Positions 42,932-51,821 of a stretch of DNA of 64,000 nucleotides are shown piece by piece. Made by a program: the position numbers and the translations under genes. The DNA comes from Advenella sp048381675 (GTDB taxonomy: Bacteria > Pseudomonadota > Gammaproteobacteria > Burkholderiales > Burkholderiaceae_B): NCBI RefSeq assembly GCF_048381675.1, contig NZ_JBLWIS010000006.1, positions 113,358 to 177,357 of the forward strand, read 5' to 3'. Numbering within the stretch: the stretch's first letter is position 1; the number at the start of each line of letters is the position of its first letter. Under the pieces are notes generated by a model. The model was not told the DNA's origin, made no database searches, and worked only from the letters and a program-made list of their open reading frames with translations.

Positions 42932-45900
42932 CTGCCCGCCCTTTGTATCCCTTCCATGAAGTCAAACAGTACCTGCCCGGTATGAGAGTTGTCCCGGGCA
43001 GCCATCAGGCTTTCGGGGGTTCCTGCGGCGACCACTTCACCCCCTTCGGTTCCTCCTTCAGGGCCCATATCCACAATCCAGTCAGCCTCGGCCATGATGT
43101 CCAGGTTGTGCTCAATGACCACAACGGTATTGCCGGCATCCACCAGACGATGCAAAACATGAATCAGTTTTTCCACGTCGGCCATGGAAAGGCCAACGGT
43201 GGGCTCGTCCAGCACGTACAGGGTATGGGGACGGCTGGAGGCACGGCCGGTTTTAATTACCCCTTCATCCAGCCTTGCCTTGACCAGTTCGGTCACCAGC
43301 TTGATGCGTTGCGCCTCGCCGCCAGAAAGCGTGGGAGAGGGGTGCCCCAAGGTCAGGTAGCCCAAGCCAACGTCCTGTAGCAATTGCAGGCTGCGGAACA
43401 CTTTGGGATGGGCGGCAAAATATGGCAGGGCATCGTCAATTTCCATGCGCAGTACTTCACCCACGGTTTTGTCGCGCAGGCGTATGCCCAGGGTGTCGCT
43501 ATTAAAACGATTGCCATTGCAGGCCTCGCAGTGAATTTTGACATCAGGCAGGAAGCTCATTTCAATGGTGCGCATGCCTTGCCCTTCGCAAATCGGGCAG
43601 CGTCCTTCCCCGGTGTTGAAGGAGAAGCGCGAGGCGTTCCAGCCACGGATCTTGGCATCCCGGGTTTCGGCAAATTGCCTGCGCACGTCATCCCAGAAAC
43701 CCACGTAGGTGGCAGGGCAGGAACGGGGTGTTTTGCCAATCGGGGTCTGGTCTACTTCCAGAACCCGGTCCAGGGGCTCCCAGCCGTCTATTCGTTCACA
43801 ACCTTTCCAGTTGGGTTCATTTTTGCTGCCAATGAACTGCTTAAGATTATTAAGCAAGACATCACGGGCCAGGGTGGATTTGCCTGAACCGGATACGCCG
43901 GTAATGACGGTAAGGCGGTTAAGCGGCACGGCTGCGGTCACGTTTTTCAGGTTATGCAGATTGGCATTCCTGACGGTTATGAAAGCGGTATCTTCGCTAA
44001 TGGGGCGTCGTGCCTGCATGGGGTGGGGAATGGGCTGGGCCAGGTATTTGCCGGTTAATGAATTTGGGTTGCTAGTAATGTCCTGGTAACTGCCCTGGGC
44101 CACCACCGTACCGCCCCGTACGCCGGCACCGGGGCCAATATCAATAATATGGCTGGCGCGGCGAATGGTGTCTTCATCGTGCTCAACCACCACCAGGGTG
44201 TTGCCATTGCCTTCAAGGCGGGCCAGGGCATTGAGCAGGATCCGGTTGTCGCGCGGGTGCAGGCCAATGGTGGGTTCGTCCAGAATATAGCAGACCCCTT
44301 GCAGGTTGGAACCCAGTTGGGCTGCCAGGCGAATGCGCTGTGCTTCCCCGCCGGACAGGGTGGGGGCGGAGCGGTCCAGACCCAGGTAGCCCAGCCCCAC
44401 TTCTTCCATGAAGGCCAGGCGGTTCCTGATTTCCGACAGAATGTCACGGGAAATGTCGGCTTCCCGTTTATTCAAGCTTAAATTGTTAAAGAAGGCCAGG
44501 GCTTCTGAAACCGGCAGGGTGGTCAGTTCGGTAATGGCCTTGTTTTGCCATTGCACGGCACGGGCATTGCGGTTCAGGCGCAGGCCATGGCATGAAGGGC
44601 AATCTTGCAGTGCTTCTTCTTCCTCTTCACTGGTGTTCACCCAGCTGGCTTCCTCACCGGTTTGCTCGGCATCAAAACCGCTGATTTTCAGGCCGGTACC
44701 AAAGCAATCCGGACACCAGCCATGTTTTGAGTTGAACGAGAACAGGCGTGGATCGGGTTCGGGAAAGCTGATGCCGCAGGAAGGGCAGGCACGTTTCACC
44801 GAGAAGTGTTGCTGGTGCAGATGGCGGGTTTGCAGGGGATTGTTGCGATCCAGTTCCCAGATGATGCTCATGCTGCCCTGACCATGCTCAAGGGCCTTAT
44901 GCAGGGCCTCTTTCAGGTCATTTTCATTGTTTACGTCTACCACGAAGTCGGCAATCGGCAACTCTATGGTGTGTTCTTTATAGCGGTCCAGTCGTGGCCA
45001 GGGCTGTACGGGAATGAAGTCGCCATCTACCCGCAGGTGGGTATAGCCTTTGGACTGGGCCCATTTGGCCAGGTCGGTGTAATAGCCTTTGCGGGCCGTG
45101 ACCAAGGGGGCCAGGATACCAATGTGCTGGCCCTTGTGCGCTTGTAAAATCCGGGAAAAAATCTGTTCGGGCGTTTGCGGTTCTACCGGTACATGGCAGT
45201 CGGGACAGAACTGGGTGCCCAGTTTGACATACAGCAGGCGCAGGAAATGGTGGGTTTCCGTCATGGTGCCAACCGTTGATTTTCGGCCACCCCGGCTGGT
45301 ACGCTGTTCAATCGCTACGGTAGGCGGAATCCCATAAATGGCGTCCACGTCTGGCTTGCCTGCCGGTTGCACCACTGCGCGGGCATAGGCATTAAGAGAC
45401 TCCAGATAGCGGCGCTGGCCTTCGTTGAACAGAATGTCGAAGGCCAGGGTAGACTTGCCCGAACCCGATACGCCGGTAATGACGGTAAAGGTGTTGTGGG
45501 GGATATGCACATTGATGCCTTTGAGATTGTGCTCGCGGGCATTCATGATGTCGATTTTATCCGGCCTGGTCATGTGGTTGGCTTGCTGGCGCAGGGCGGT
45601 ACCCAAGTAGGCCGGAGAAACCTCGTTCAGGCTAGCGGGTGCCGGGCTGACAATGCTTTGCTCATATTCACGCAGGGCTTGTCCAGTGCTGGAAGTGGCA
45701 TGTTGCATGATATCGGCAGGCGTACCTTGGGCAACTACCTGACCGCCGGCTTCACCCCCATCAGGACCCAGGTCAATAATCCAGTCTGCTGCCCGGATGA
45801 CATCCAGGTTATGTTCAATAATCAACAGGGAATGGCCGGCAGCCAGCAGTTTACGGAAGGCTCGCATCAGGCGGGCCACGTCATCAAAATGCAGTCCGGT

Positions 45901-48621
45901 AGTGGGTTCGTCAAACAGGAACAGGCTGCCTTTTTTGGCCACCTTGGCGCTGGAAATGCCACTTCGAGCGGCCGTGGCAAGATGGCCAGCCAGTTTAAGG
46001 CGCTGGGCCTCTCCACCCGACAGCGTAGGTACCGGCTGGCCAAGCGTCAGGTACTCCAGGCCCACATCCAGGAGTGGCATCAGGCTGGTTTGCACTTCAC
46101 GTAGTCCCTTGAAAAAATCCAGTGCCTCATGCACGGTCATGGCCAGCACTTCATCAATGGATGCCTTGCGGCCCAGGTGTTCAACTTTTACTTCCAGTAT
46201 TTCAGGCCTGAAACGTTTGCCATCGCAATCGGGGCAGCGCAGGTATACATCGGACAGGAACTGCATTTCCACATGCTCGAAACCGGTGCCTCCGCAGGTG
46301 GGGCAGCGGCCATCTCCGCTATTGAAACTGAAGGTGCCTGCGGTATAACCCCGTTCGCGGGAAACCGCTGCCTGGGCAAACAGCTTGCGGATCGCATCAA
46401 AAGCACCCACGTAGCTGGCCGGGTTGGAACGGGCGGTTTTGCCAATGGGTGACTGGTCTACCATGACTACATCAGCCAGTTGCTCGGCCCCCAGCAGGCG
46501 GCTGAAGGGTCCGGGGGCTTCGGTGGGCTTGCCAAAATGCTTCAGCAGGGCGGGATGCAAAACATCCTGTATCAGGGTGGATTTGCCGGAACCAGAGACG
46601 CCGGTAATGCAGACCAGACGCCCCAGCGGGAACGACACATCGCAGTTTTTAAGGTTATTGGCCTGAACCCCCTCAAGGATGAGTTTTGGGGTATTGTCGC
46701 TCACCGGCATGGGCAGTGGCGACTCTACCTTCAGCTTGCCACTCAGGTATTGCCCGGTTAGTGAAGAGGCCGAACGCAATTGCTCGGGGGTGCCATCAAA
46801 AATGATTTCACCACCCCGTTCACCGGGGCCCGGGCCAATATCCAGGATCCGGTTGGCTGCCACCATGACTTGCGGGTCGTGTTCAACCACGACCAGGGTA
46901 TTGCCGGCATCGCGCAGGCGCAGCATGACCTGGATAATGCGGTGCATGTCACGCGGGTGCAGGCCAATAGAGGGCTCATCCAGCACAAACAGCGTATTAA
47001 CCAGGGATGTACCGAGGGCCGTTGTTAAATTGATGCGTTGCACTTCGCCACCCGACAGGGTCCGGCTTTGGCGATCCAGGCTAAGATAGCCCAGCCCAAC
47101 ATCGCAAAGAAACTTCAGGCGCGAGCGGATTTCCGACAGTACCAGGGTCATGGCGGCATCGTTTTCTTCACCCAGCTTCAGTTGCTGGAACAGGGCATGA
47201 ACCCGTTCTATGGGCAGTTGCATCAAGTCATGAATGGCCAGGCCACCCAGTTGGGACAGTTGTTCCTGGCTCCAGGTGGCACCTACCGGCTTGAAGCGCT
47301 TGTAGTTGCCATAAAGCGGGTCATCCTGGCGGGTATCGCCCAGGCGCCACAGATTGGCATCGGGTTTCAGGCGTGAGCCATGGCAGGCGGGGCAGGGCGT
47401 GTAGCTGCGGTATTTGGACAGCAAAACACGCACGTGCATTTTGTATGATTTGGTTTCCAGCCAGTCAAAAAAACGTTGTACACCGTACCACTGGTGTTTC
47501 CAGGCAGAAGCGCCACCTTTCCATTCGGGGTCACCGTAAAGGACCCAGTTTTTTTCCGCCTGGTTAAGGTGGTTCCAGGGCGTTGTTGTACGAATGCCAG
47601 TTTTTTTGGCATATTGCATCATTTCGGTTTGGCACTCGCTGTAACTGGGCGTTTGCCAAGGTTTGACGGCCCCTTCTTCCAGGGACTTGCTTTCATCGGG
47701 AATCACCAGGCCATAGTCAATCCCCATGGCCCGCCCAAAGCCGCGGCAGGTTTCGCAGGCGCCCAGGGGAGAGTTGAAGGAAAACGTGCTGGGCAAGGGG
47801 GCGGAATAGGTAATGTCACAGTGGGCACAATGCAACTGATCACTGAATTTCCAGGTATGAAGGGGGGCGTTTTCGGTGCTTAATGCATAAATCGAGCAAT
47901 GTCCGTTGCCATATTTGAGGCATGCCTCTAGCGCTTCCATGACTCGGGATTCCTCAGCATTGGAAAACCGCAGCCTGTCCTGCACCACATACAGCACGCG
48001 TTGGGTTTCGGAAACCGGTTTTTCTTTCTTTTTCTTGTCTTTGACTATGCGGGTGACTGTACGGGCTTCTTCGGTATGAATCCGGGTATAGCCCTGTTGT
48101 TCCAGGTATTCCTTGATTTCTGCTTCGGCATAGTTAAGGGGTACAAGGACTGGGAAGGTGATGATCAGTCGCGGGTCACCGGCTTGGGCGGACAGGTTTG
48201 CCAGGGCCTGGTAAATGCTTTCCGGATTGTCTTTTTTTACTTCACGGGCGCAACAGCGACAGTACAGGCGGGCGGCACGGGCGTAGAGCAGTTTCAGGTG
48301 GTCGTTCAGTTCGGTCATGGTGCCCACCGAGCTGCGCGAATTACGCACGGGATTGGTTTGGTCAATTGCGATGGCGGGCAAAATGCCGTCTATGCGTTCT
48401 ACCTGGGGCTTGTCCATGCGGTCCAGGAATTGGCGGGCATATGGGGAAAAGGTTTCCACATATTTACGCTGGCCTTCGGCATACAGGGTATCAAAAGCCA
48501 GGGAGCTTTTACCCGACCCGGAGACCCCGGTAATCACGGTGAATTCTCCGGTGTTGAAAGTGACATCGAGGTTTTTAAGGTTGTTCTGGCGTGCGCCGAC
48601 GATCTTGATTTGAGAACTCAT
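42928..48621 (-). CDS. Double-length UvrA-type ABC ATPase (1897 residues)
   Basis: This is a tandem fusion of two UvrA proteins: normal UvrA has about 940 residues. There are four Walker A motifs, all G-V-S-G-S-G-K-S, near residues 32, 672, 1048 and 1571, each with a matching signature (S-G-G-E-V-Q-R, S-G-G-E-A-Q-R three times) and Walker B D-E-P. Each half also has two cysteine zinc-finger modules, such as H-C-A-H-C with C-E-T-C and R-C-P-T-C with R-C-P-D-C. Half 1 spans about 1-985, half 2 about 1018-1897. A long UvrA paralogue of unknown role is known in some betaproteobacteria, and a damage-repair or ABC regulatory role is possible. A usual single uvrA is not in this window. AAGGTAACGG-like leader, no strong ribosome site. 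Confidence 0.93.
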   Translation of the reverse strand: MSSQIKIVGARQNNLKNLDVTFNTGEFTVITGVSGSGKSSLAFDTLYAEGQRKYVETFSPYARQFLDRMDKPQVERIDGILPAIAIDQTNPVRNSRSSVGTMTELNDHLKLLYARAARLYCRCCAREVKKDNPESIYQALANLSAQAGDPRLIITFPVLVPLNYAEAEIKEYLEQQGYTRIHTEEARTVTRIVKDKKKKEKPVSETQRVLYVVQDRLRFSNAEESRVMEALEACLKYGNGHCSIYALSTENAPLHTWKFSDQLHCAHCDITYSAPLPSTFSFNSPLGACETCRGFGRAMGIDYGLVIPDESKSLEEGAVKPWQTPSYSECQTEMMQYAKKTGIRTTTPWNHLNQAEKNWVLYGDPEWKGGASAWKHQWYGVQRFFDWLETKSYKMHVRVLLSKYRSYTPCPACHGSRLKPDANLWRLGDTRQDDPLYGNYKRFKPVGATWSQEQLSQLGGLAIHDLMQLPIERVHALFQQLKLGEENDAAMTLVLSEIRSRLKFLCDVGLGYLSLDRQSRTLSGGEVQRINLTTALGTSLVNTLFVLDEPSIGLHPRDMHRIIQVMLRLRDAGNTLVVVEHDPQVMVAANRILDIGPGPGERGGEIIFDGTPEQLRSASSLTGQYLSGKLKVESPLPMPVSDNTPKLILEGVQANNLKNCDVSFPLGRLVCITGVSGSGKSTLIQDVLHPALLKHFGKPTEAPGPFSRLLGAEQLADVVMVDQSPIGKTARSNPASYVGAFDAIRKLFAQAAVSRERGYTAGTFSFNSGDGRCPTCGGTGFEHVEMQFLSDVYLRCPDCDGKRFRPEILEVKVEHLGRKASIDEVLAMTVHEALDFFKGLREVQTSLMPLLDVGLEYLTLGQPVPTLSGGEAQRLKLAGHLATAARSGISSAKVAKKGSLFLFDEPTTGLHFDDVARLMRAFRKLLAAGHSLLIIEHNLDVIRAADWIIDLGPDGGEAGGQVVAQGTPADIMQHATSSTGQALREYEQSIVSPAPASLNEVSPAYLGTALRQQANHMTRPDKIDIMNAREHNLKGINVHIPHNTFTVITGVSGSGKSTLAFDILFNEGQRRYLESLNAYARAVVQPAGKPDVDAIYGIPPTVAIEQRTSRGGRKSTVGTMTETHHFLRLLYVKLGTQFCPDCHVPVEPQTPEQIFSRILQAHKGQHIGILAPLVTARKGYYTDLAKWAQSKGYTHLRVDGDFIPVQPWPRLDRYKEHTIELPIADFVVDVNNENDLKEALHKALEHGQGSMSIIWELDRNNPLQTRHLHQQHFSVKRACPSCGISFPEPDPRLFSFNSKHGWCPDCFGTGLKISGFDAEQTGEEASWVNTSEEEEEALQDCPSCHGLRLNRNARAVQWQNKAITELTTLPVSEALAFFNNLSLNKREADISRDILSEIRNRLAFMEEVGLGYLGLDRSAPTLSGGEAQRIRLAAQLGSNLQGVCYILDEPTIGLHPRDNRILLNALARLEGNGNTLVVVEHDEDTIRRASHIIDIGPGAGVRGGTVVAQGSYQDITSNPNSLTGKYLAQPIPHPMQARRPISEDTAFITVRNANLHNLKNVTAAVPLNRLTVITGVSGSGKSTLARDVLLNNLKQFIGSKNEPNWKGCERIDGWEPLDRVLEVDQTPIGKTPRSCPATYVGFWDDVRRQFAETRDAKIRGWNASRFSFNTGEGRCPICEGQGMRTIEMSFLPDVKIHCEACNGNRFNSDTLGIRLRDKTVGEVLRMEIDDALPYFAAHPKVFRSLQLLQDVGLGYLTLGHPSPTLSGGEAQRIKLVTELVKARLDEGVIKTGRASSRPHTLYVLDEPTVGLSMADVEKLIHVLHRLVDAGNTVVVIEHNLDIMAEADWIVDMGPEGGTEGGEVVAAGTPESLMAARDNSHTGQVLFDFMEGIQRAGS

Positions 48622-48833
48622 GTGAATGGATACCGTTATGCTTAAAGGCTTTTGGGCTTGTAGCCGGAAATTTTCATGAAAAAATGGATACTGTTCAAAT
48701 ATCCAGATTCATTATATGACGGCTTTGCCGCCTTTGCCATGAAACCCTGCTGTGGACACGGGTGAATTGTGCCTGAATACCAGGTATTAACTGTTAGAAT
48801 TGAAGCTTGGCAATATTATTGTAAAGGCGGAAT

Positions 48834-49877
48834 ATGTCAGGCGAATCATCACAACATGCAAGTTTGCCCGTGGGGATTACCATGGGAGATGCAGCAGGGA
48901 TTGGCCCTGAGCTGGTGGTAAAACTGTTTGTGCGCGGCTTGCCGGCACCTGCGCTGGTCTACGGAGACGCTGGCAGTTTGTCGCGAGCCGCCGGTTTTTT
49001 GCAGGCAAGTCACATCGTGGTCCAGGAATTTCCCAATATTGATGCCTGGAAACAGGCAGGGGCACAGACAGGCGCGCAAGGGTCTGGTCCTATACATATT
49101 CCTGTCATTAGTTGTGCTTCGCCTATTCCGGCAGACCTGCCAATGGGCCGGGCCTCTGAAGTTGCCGGCTTGGGTGCTTATGCCTACCTTTGCAAAGCGA
49201 TTGACGACGCCATGTCCGGGCAAATTGCCGCCATTGTGACGGCTCCGCTGCATAAAGTATCGCTCAAAATGGCGGGTGTCAATTACCCTGGCCATACCGA
49301 AATTCTGGCGCAACGTTCCGGTGCAGGGCATGTCGGCATGATGCTGCTTAACGATGAACTCAGGGTATTGTTGGTAAGTATTCATATCCCGTTGTCAGAA
49401 GTGCCACAACATATTACTCATGACAATGAGTGCAACGCCATCTTGCTTGCGCACCAGGCCTGTCTTCAATTGGGCATTGCCCAACCCCGTATTGCCGTGG
49501 CCGGGTTAAACCCGCATGCCGGAGAAGAAGGTCGTTTTGGCCAGGAAGATATCAATATCATTGCCCCTGCCATTGCCTGCATGCAAGAGCAGGGCATGCA
49601 GGTAAGTGGCCCCTACCCGGGAGACACCATATTCATGCGGGCCCGCAGGGGTGAGTTTGATATTGTGGTGACCCAGTACCACGACCAGGGCCTCATCCCC
49701 GTGAAATACCTGGGGGTTGACAATGGTGTTAACGTGACCGTTGGCTTGCCTTTCATTCGTACTAGTGTTGATCATGGCACTGCATTTGATATTGCCGGAA
49801 AGGGTATTGCCGATGAGTCTTCTTTGCGGGTGGCTTTCGAGTTGGCCCTGAAAATGAAAGTATCTATTGATAAATAG
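48834..49877 (+). CDS. pdxA: 4-hydroxythreonine-4-phosphate dehydrogenase
   Basis: The 347-residue protein starts with P-V-G-I-T-M-G-D-A-A-G-I-G-P-E-L and has the metal-binding N-Y-P-G-H-T-E and Q-Y-H-D-Q-G-L-I-P-V-K. It oxidises 4-phosphohydroxythreonine for the DXP-dependent PLP pathway. The late N-P-H-A-G-E is typical. AAAGGCGG precedes the ATG. A small basic protein gene follows. Confidence 0.95.
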   Translation: MSGESSQHASLPVGITMGDAAGIGPELVVKLFVRGLPAPALVYGDAGSLSRAAGFLQASHIVVQEFPNIDAWKQAGAQTGAQGSGPIHIPVISCASPIPADLPMGRASEVAGLGAYAYLCKAIDDAMSGQIAAIVTAPLHKVSLKMAGVNYPGHTEILAQRSGAGHVGMMLLNDELRVLLVSIHIPLSEVPQHITHDNECNAILLAHQACLQLGIAQPRIAVAGLNPHAGEEGRFGQEDINIIAPAIACMQEQGMQVSGPYPGDTIFMRARRGEFDIVVTQYHDQGLIPVKYLGVDNGVNVTVGLPFIRTSVDHGTAFDIAGKGIADESSLRVAFELALKMKVSIDK

Positions 49878-49926
49878 ACATAATTCCAGTAAACTAGCAG
49901 GCTAACCAATTTATCTGGAGAATCTC

Positions 49927-50055
49927 ATGGCTGAAGTCAAGCGCGTCCGTCGTAATACTCTTGAGCGCCGCTGCCTGGGTAAAGCATTCAAACGTTTGTT
50001 TGTTAGCTCACCAAAAGGCGTGTTCAAAATGCTAGAAAAAGTAAAACGTGTTTAA
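49927..50055 (+). CDS. Small very basic protein, 42 residues, unrecognised
   Basis: This short ORF encodes a peptide starting M-A-E-V-K-R-V-R-R-N and ending M-L-E-K-V-K-R-V. It has seven Lys and seven Arg against three Glu, giving a strong positive charge and one Cys. CTGGAG stands eight bases before the ATG, and a clear terminator follows at 50101, so it looks like an expressed gene. I do not recognise the family. Its size and charge resemble small ribosome-associated or nucleic-acid-binding proteins, but this is only an analogy. It starts 50 bases after pdxA and may be its own transcript. Confidence 0.7.
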   Translation: MAEVKRVRRNTLERRCLGKAFKRLFVSSPKGVFKMLEKVKRV

Positions 50056-50100
50056 TGCTTGTAATGCGTTAAGCAAGTTTTGCCCGTAAGGCAAAAATTC

Positions 50101-50131
50101 AAGGCCGTTGTCACACGACAGCGGCCTTTTT
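50101..50131 (+). terminator. Terminator after the small basic gene
   Basis: AAGGCCG pairs with CGGCCTT, with inner TTGTC/GACA pairing, and is followed by T's. It supports a short transcript ending here. Confidence 0.85.
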
Positions 50132-50270
50132 AATGTAGCGCCTTGGTTTTTAATGTCAATTACGCATTTTACGATTCCCTACAAGTTGGCCATCATTAAC
50201 GTGGCAAACTAATACATCGTTTGGTTTAGCAGCCATTAATAAAAAGCTCGATCGTTAATTATTTTCAGCC

Positions 50271-51200
50271 ATGACAGACAATCAGTTTTCGTTTACGGTG
50301 TTGACGCCGACTTATAATCGGGCACACACCCTGTTGCGTGCTTATGAGTCGCTTTGTAATCAGCATTTTAGTGATTTTGAATGGCTTATTATTGATGACG
50401 GTTCTACCGATAACACCCGTGCTCTGATAGAGCAATGGCAAGAGAATTCACCCTTTCCCATTCGCTATGTCTGGCAAAGAAACCAGCATAAAAAAACCGC
50501 CTTCAACAATGGTGTCAAGCAGGCTTGGGGACGTTTGCTGGTTGTCCTTGATAGCGATGATACTCTTCCGCCAGATGCACTTAGCCAGATGTGGGCGTGC
50601 TGGCGTTCTATCCCAGCAGAACAGCGTGAGGGTTATATTGCCGTGACCGGCCTGTGTGCCCGTCCAGACGGCAGCATCGTCGGCGACAAATACCCCGAAG
50701 ATGTCATGGACATGACTTCCATGGACATGACTTTCCGGTATGCGGTAAAAGGTGAAAAGTTTGGCTGCATGCAAACAGAGGTGCTGAAGTATTTTCCCTT
50801 CCCTGAAAATATCGACGGTTTTGTGCCTGAAAGTATTGTCTGGCGAGCGATTGCCCGCAAAGGGTATCTAACCCGTTTTGTGAATCAGGTATTTCGGGTT
50901 TATCACGACACAGAAGGCTCCCTGTCTGAAGAGGGGGCACAAACAAGTAAAAAACATGCCCTGGGGCTGTTGTTACTGGCGCGCGATACGGTTGTGGAAT
51001 GTTTGCCATGGTTCAGGTACCAGCCTGTCGCCTTTTTAATGGCGGCGGCACGTTATACCCGTTTTCGCCTGCATTTGCGGGCCGGGGGGGGTAAACTGCC
51101 CGGCCTGGCCCACTTGCGCGGATTGATGCCTGTTTTGCTGGTGGCGTCCATGTATCCCGTTGGGCTATTGCTCTACCTGCGGGATAAAAAACAGGATTAA
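50271..51200 (+). CDS. Family 2 glycosyltransferase
   Basis: The 309-residue protein has a GT-A fold: V-L-T-P-T-Y-N-R-A-H-T-L, then L-I-I-D-D-G-S-T-D-N-T, and the metal-binding V-L-D-S-D-D-T-L-P. It probably moves a sugar from a nucleotide donor to a cell-surface acceptor. The C-terminus has a hydrophobic segment (L-V-A-S-M-Y-P-V-G-L-L-L-Y-L) that may bind the membrane. No polysaccharide cluster is around it. Its 3' end overlaps the converging acidic-protein gene by four bases. Confidence 0.92.
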   Translation: MTDNQFSFTVLTPTYNRAHTLLRAYESLCNQHFSDFEWLIIDDGSTDNTRALIEQWQENSPFPIRYVWQRNQHKKTAFNNGVKQAWGRLLVVLDSDDTLPPDALSQMWACWRSIPAEQREGYIAVTGLCARPDGSIVGDKYPEDVMDMTSMDMTFRYAVKGEKFGCMQTEVLKYFPFPENIDGFVPESIVWRAIARKGYLTRFVNQVFRVYHDTEGSLSEEGAQTSKKHALGLLLLARDTVVECLPWFRYQPVAFLMAAARYTRFRLHLRAGGGKLPGLAHLRGLMPVLLVASMYPVGLLLYLRDKKQD

Positions 51201-51685
51201 TGCAGTGTCGGTGCGGGCGGGTTGTTTTCCGGCCCGTTATCGCTGTCGTCGTCTTCGTCCCAGTTATCTTCAGCACTGGGTAGTTCTTCATCGTTAATGG
51301 CAAACGGCAGCATTTCTTCCAGTGTTTCAGCCCATTGCACCTCTTCGCCCGTATAGTCAATGCGAATGAAACGGATGTTTTCCTGCTCAGTCAGTTGGAT
51401 ACCCCACAGGAACTCACAGGCATAAACTTCTTGCTGCCAGTCATCAAGGCCACCGGCATTGCCCAGCAGACGTGCAGACGGGCCACCCATCTGGATATGA
51501 ACGATTTCTTCATCTTCCGCTGCGTCGTTAATGTCCAGCGGAACGCCAAACATTACCCATTCAAAACCGTCTTCAGATAAATCCACTTCGGCCAGAACCG
51601 GTTTGCCCATGTAGGCGCTAAGGGCATCGGCAGTTTTGCCAAGGAGTTCCAGTTCAAGTTCGGTAAAGGTAAGCATGTTGATCAT
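51197..51685 (-). CDS. Acidic conserved-looking protein of unknown function
   Basis: The 162-residue product is strongly acidic and ends in a disordered Asp/Glu/Pro/Asn tail (W-D-E-D-D-D-S-D-N). The front part alternates hydrophobic and polar residues and looks folded (T-E-L-E-L-E-L-L-G-K). I do not recognise the family. The start may be the first Met or M-L-T-F three codons in; neither has a strong Shine-Dalgarno. It is divergent from ettA, with about 135 bases between the starts. Confidence 0.75.
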   Translation of the reverse strand: MINMLTFTELELELLGKTADALSAYMGKPVLAEVDLSEDGFEWVMFGVPLDINDAAEDEEIVHIQMGGPSARLLGNAGGLDDWQQEVYACEFLWGIQLTEQENIRFIRIDYTGEEVQWAETLEEMLPFAINDEELPSAEDNWDEDDDSDNGPENNPPAPTLH

Positions 51686-51821
51686 ATATAGGTAGGAGTG
51701 GATTCAATCCACTGATTGTACTGGATTTTCAGTGCCTCCCGAGTCCTTGCCCGATTCTCCAAACGGACAATACGTTTGGAAATGGCTACAATGGGTTCTT
51801 TTCATATTTACGCATATAAAA

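Noticed and set aside
45367..46104. A 245-codon open frame opposite the double UvrA, with others along the same gene
   Set aside because: The UvrA frame carries all motifs; the opposite-strand frames repeat in each half only because the UvrA halves are alike.
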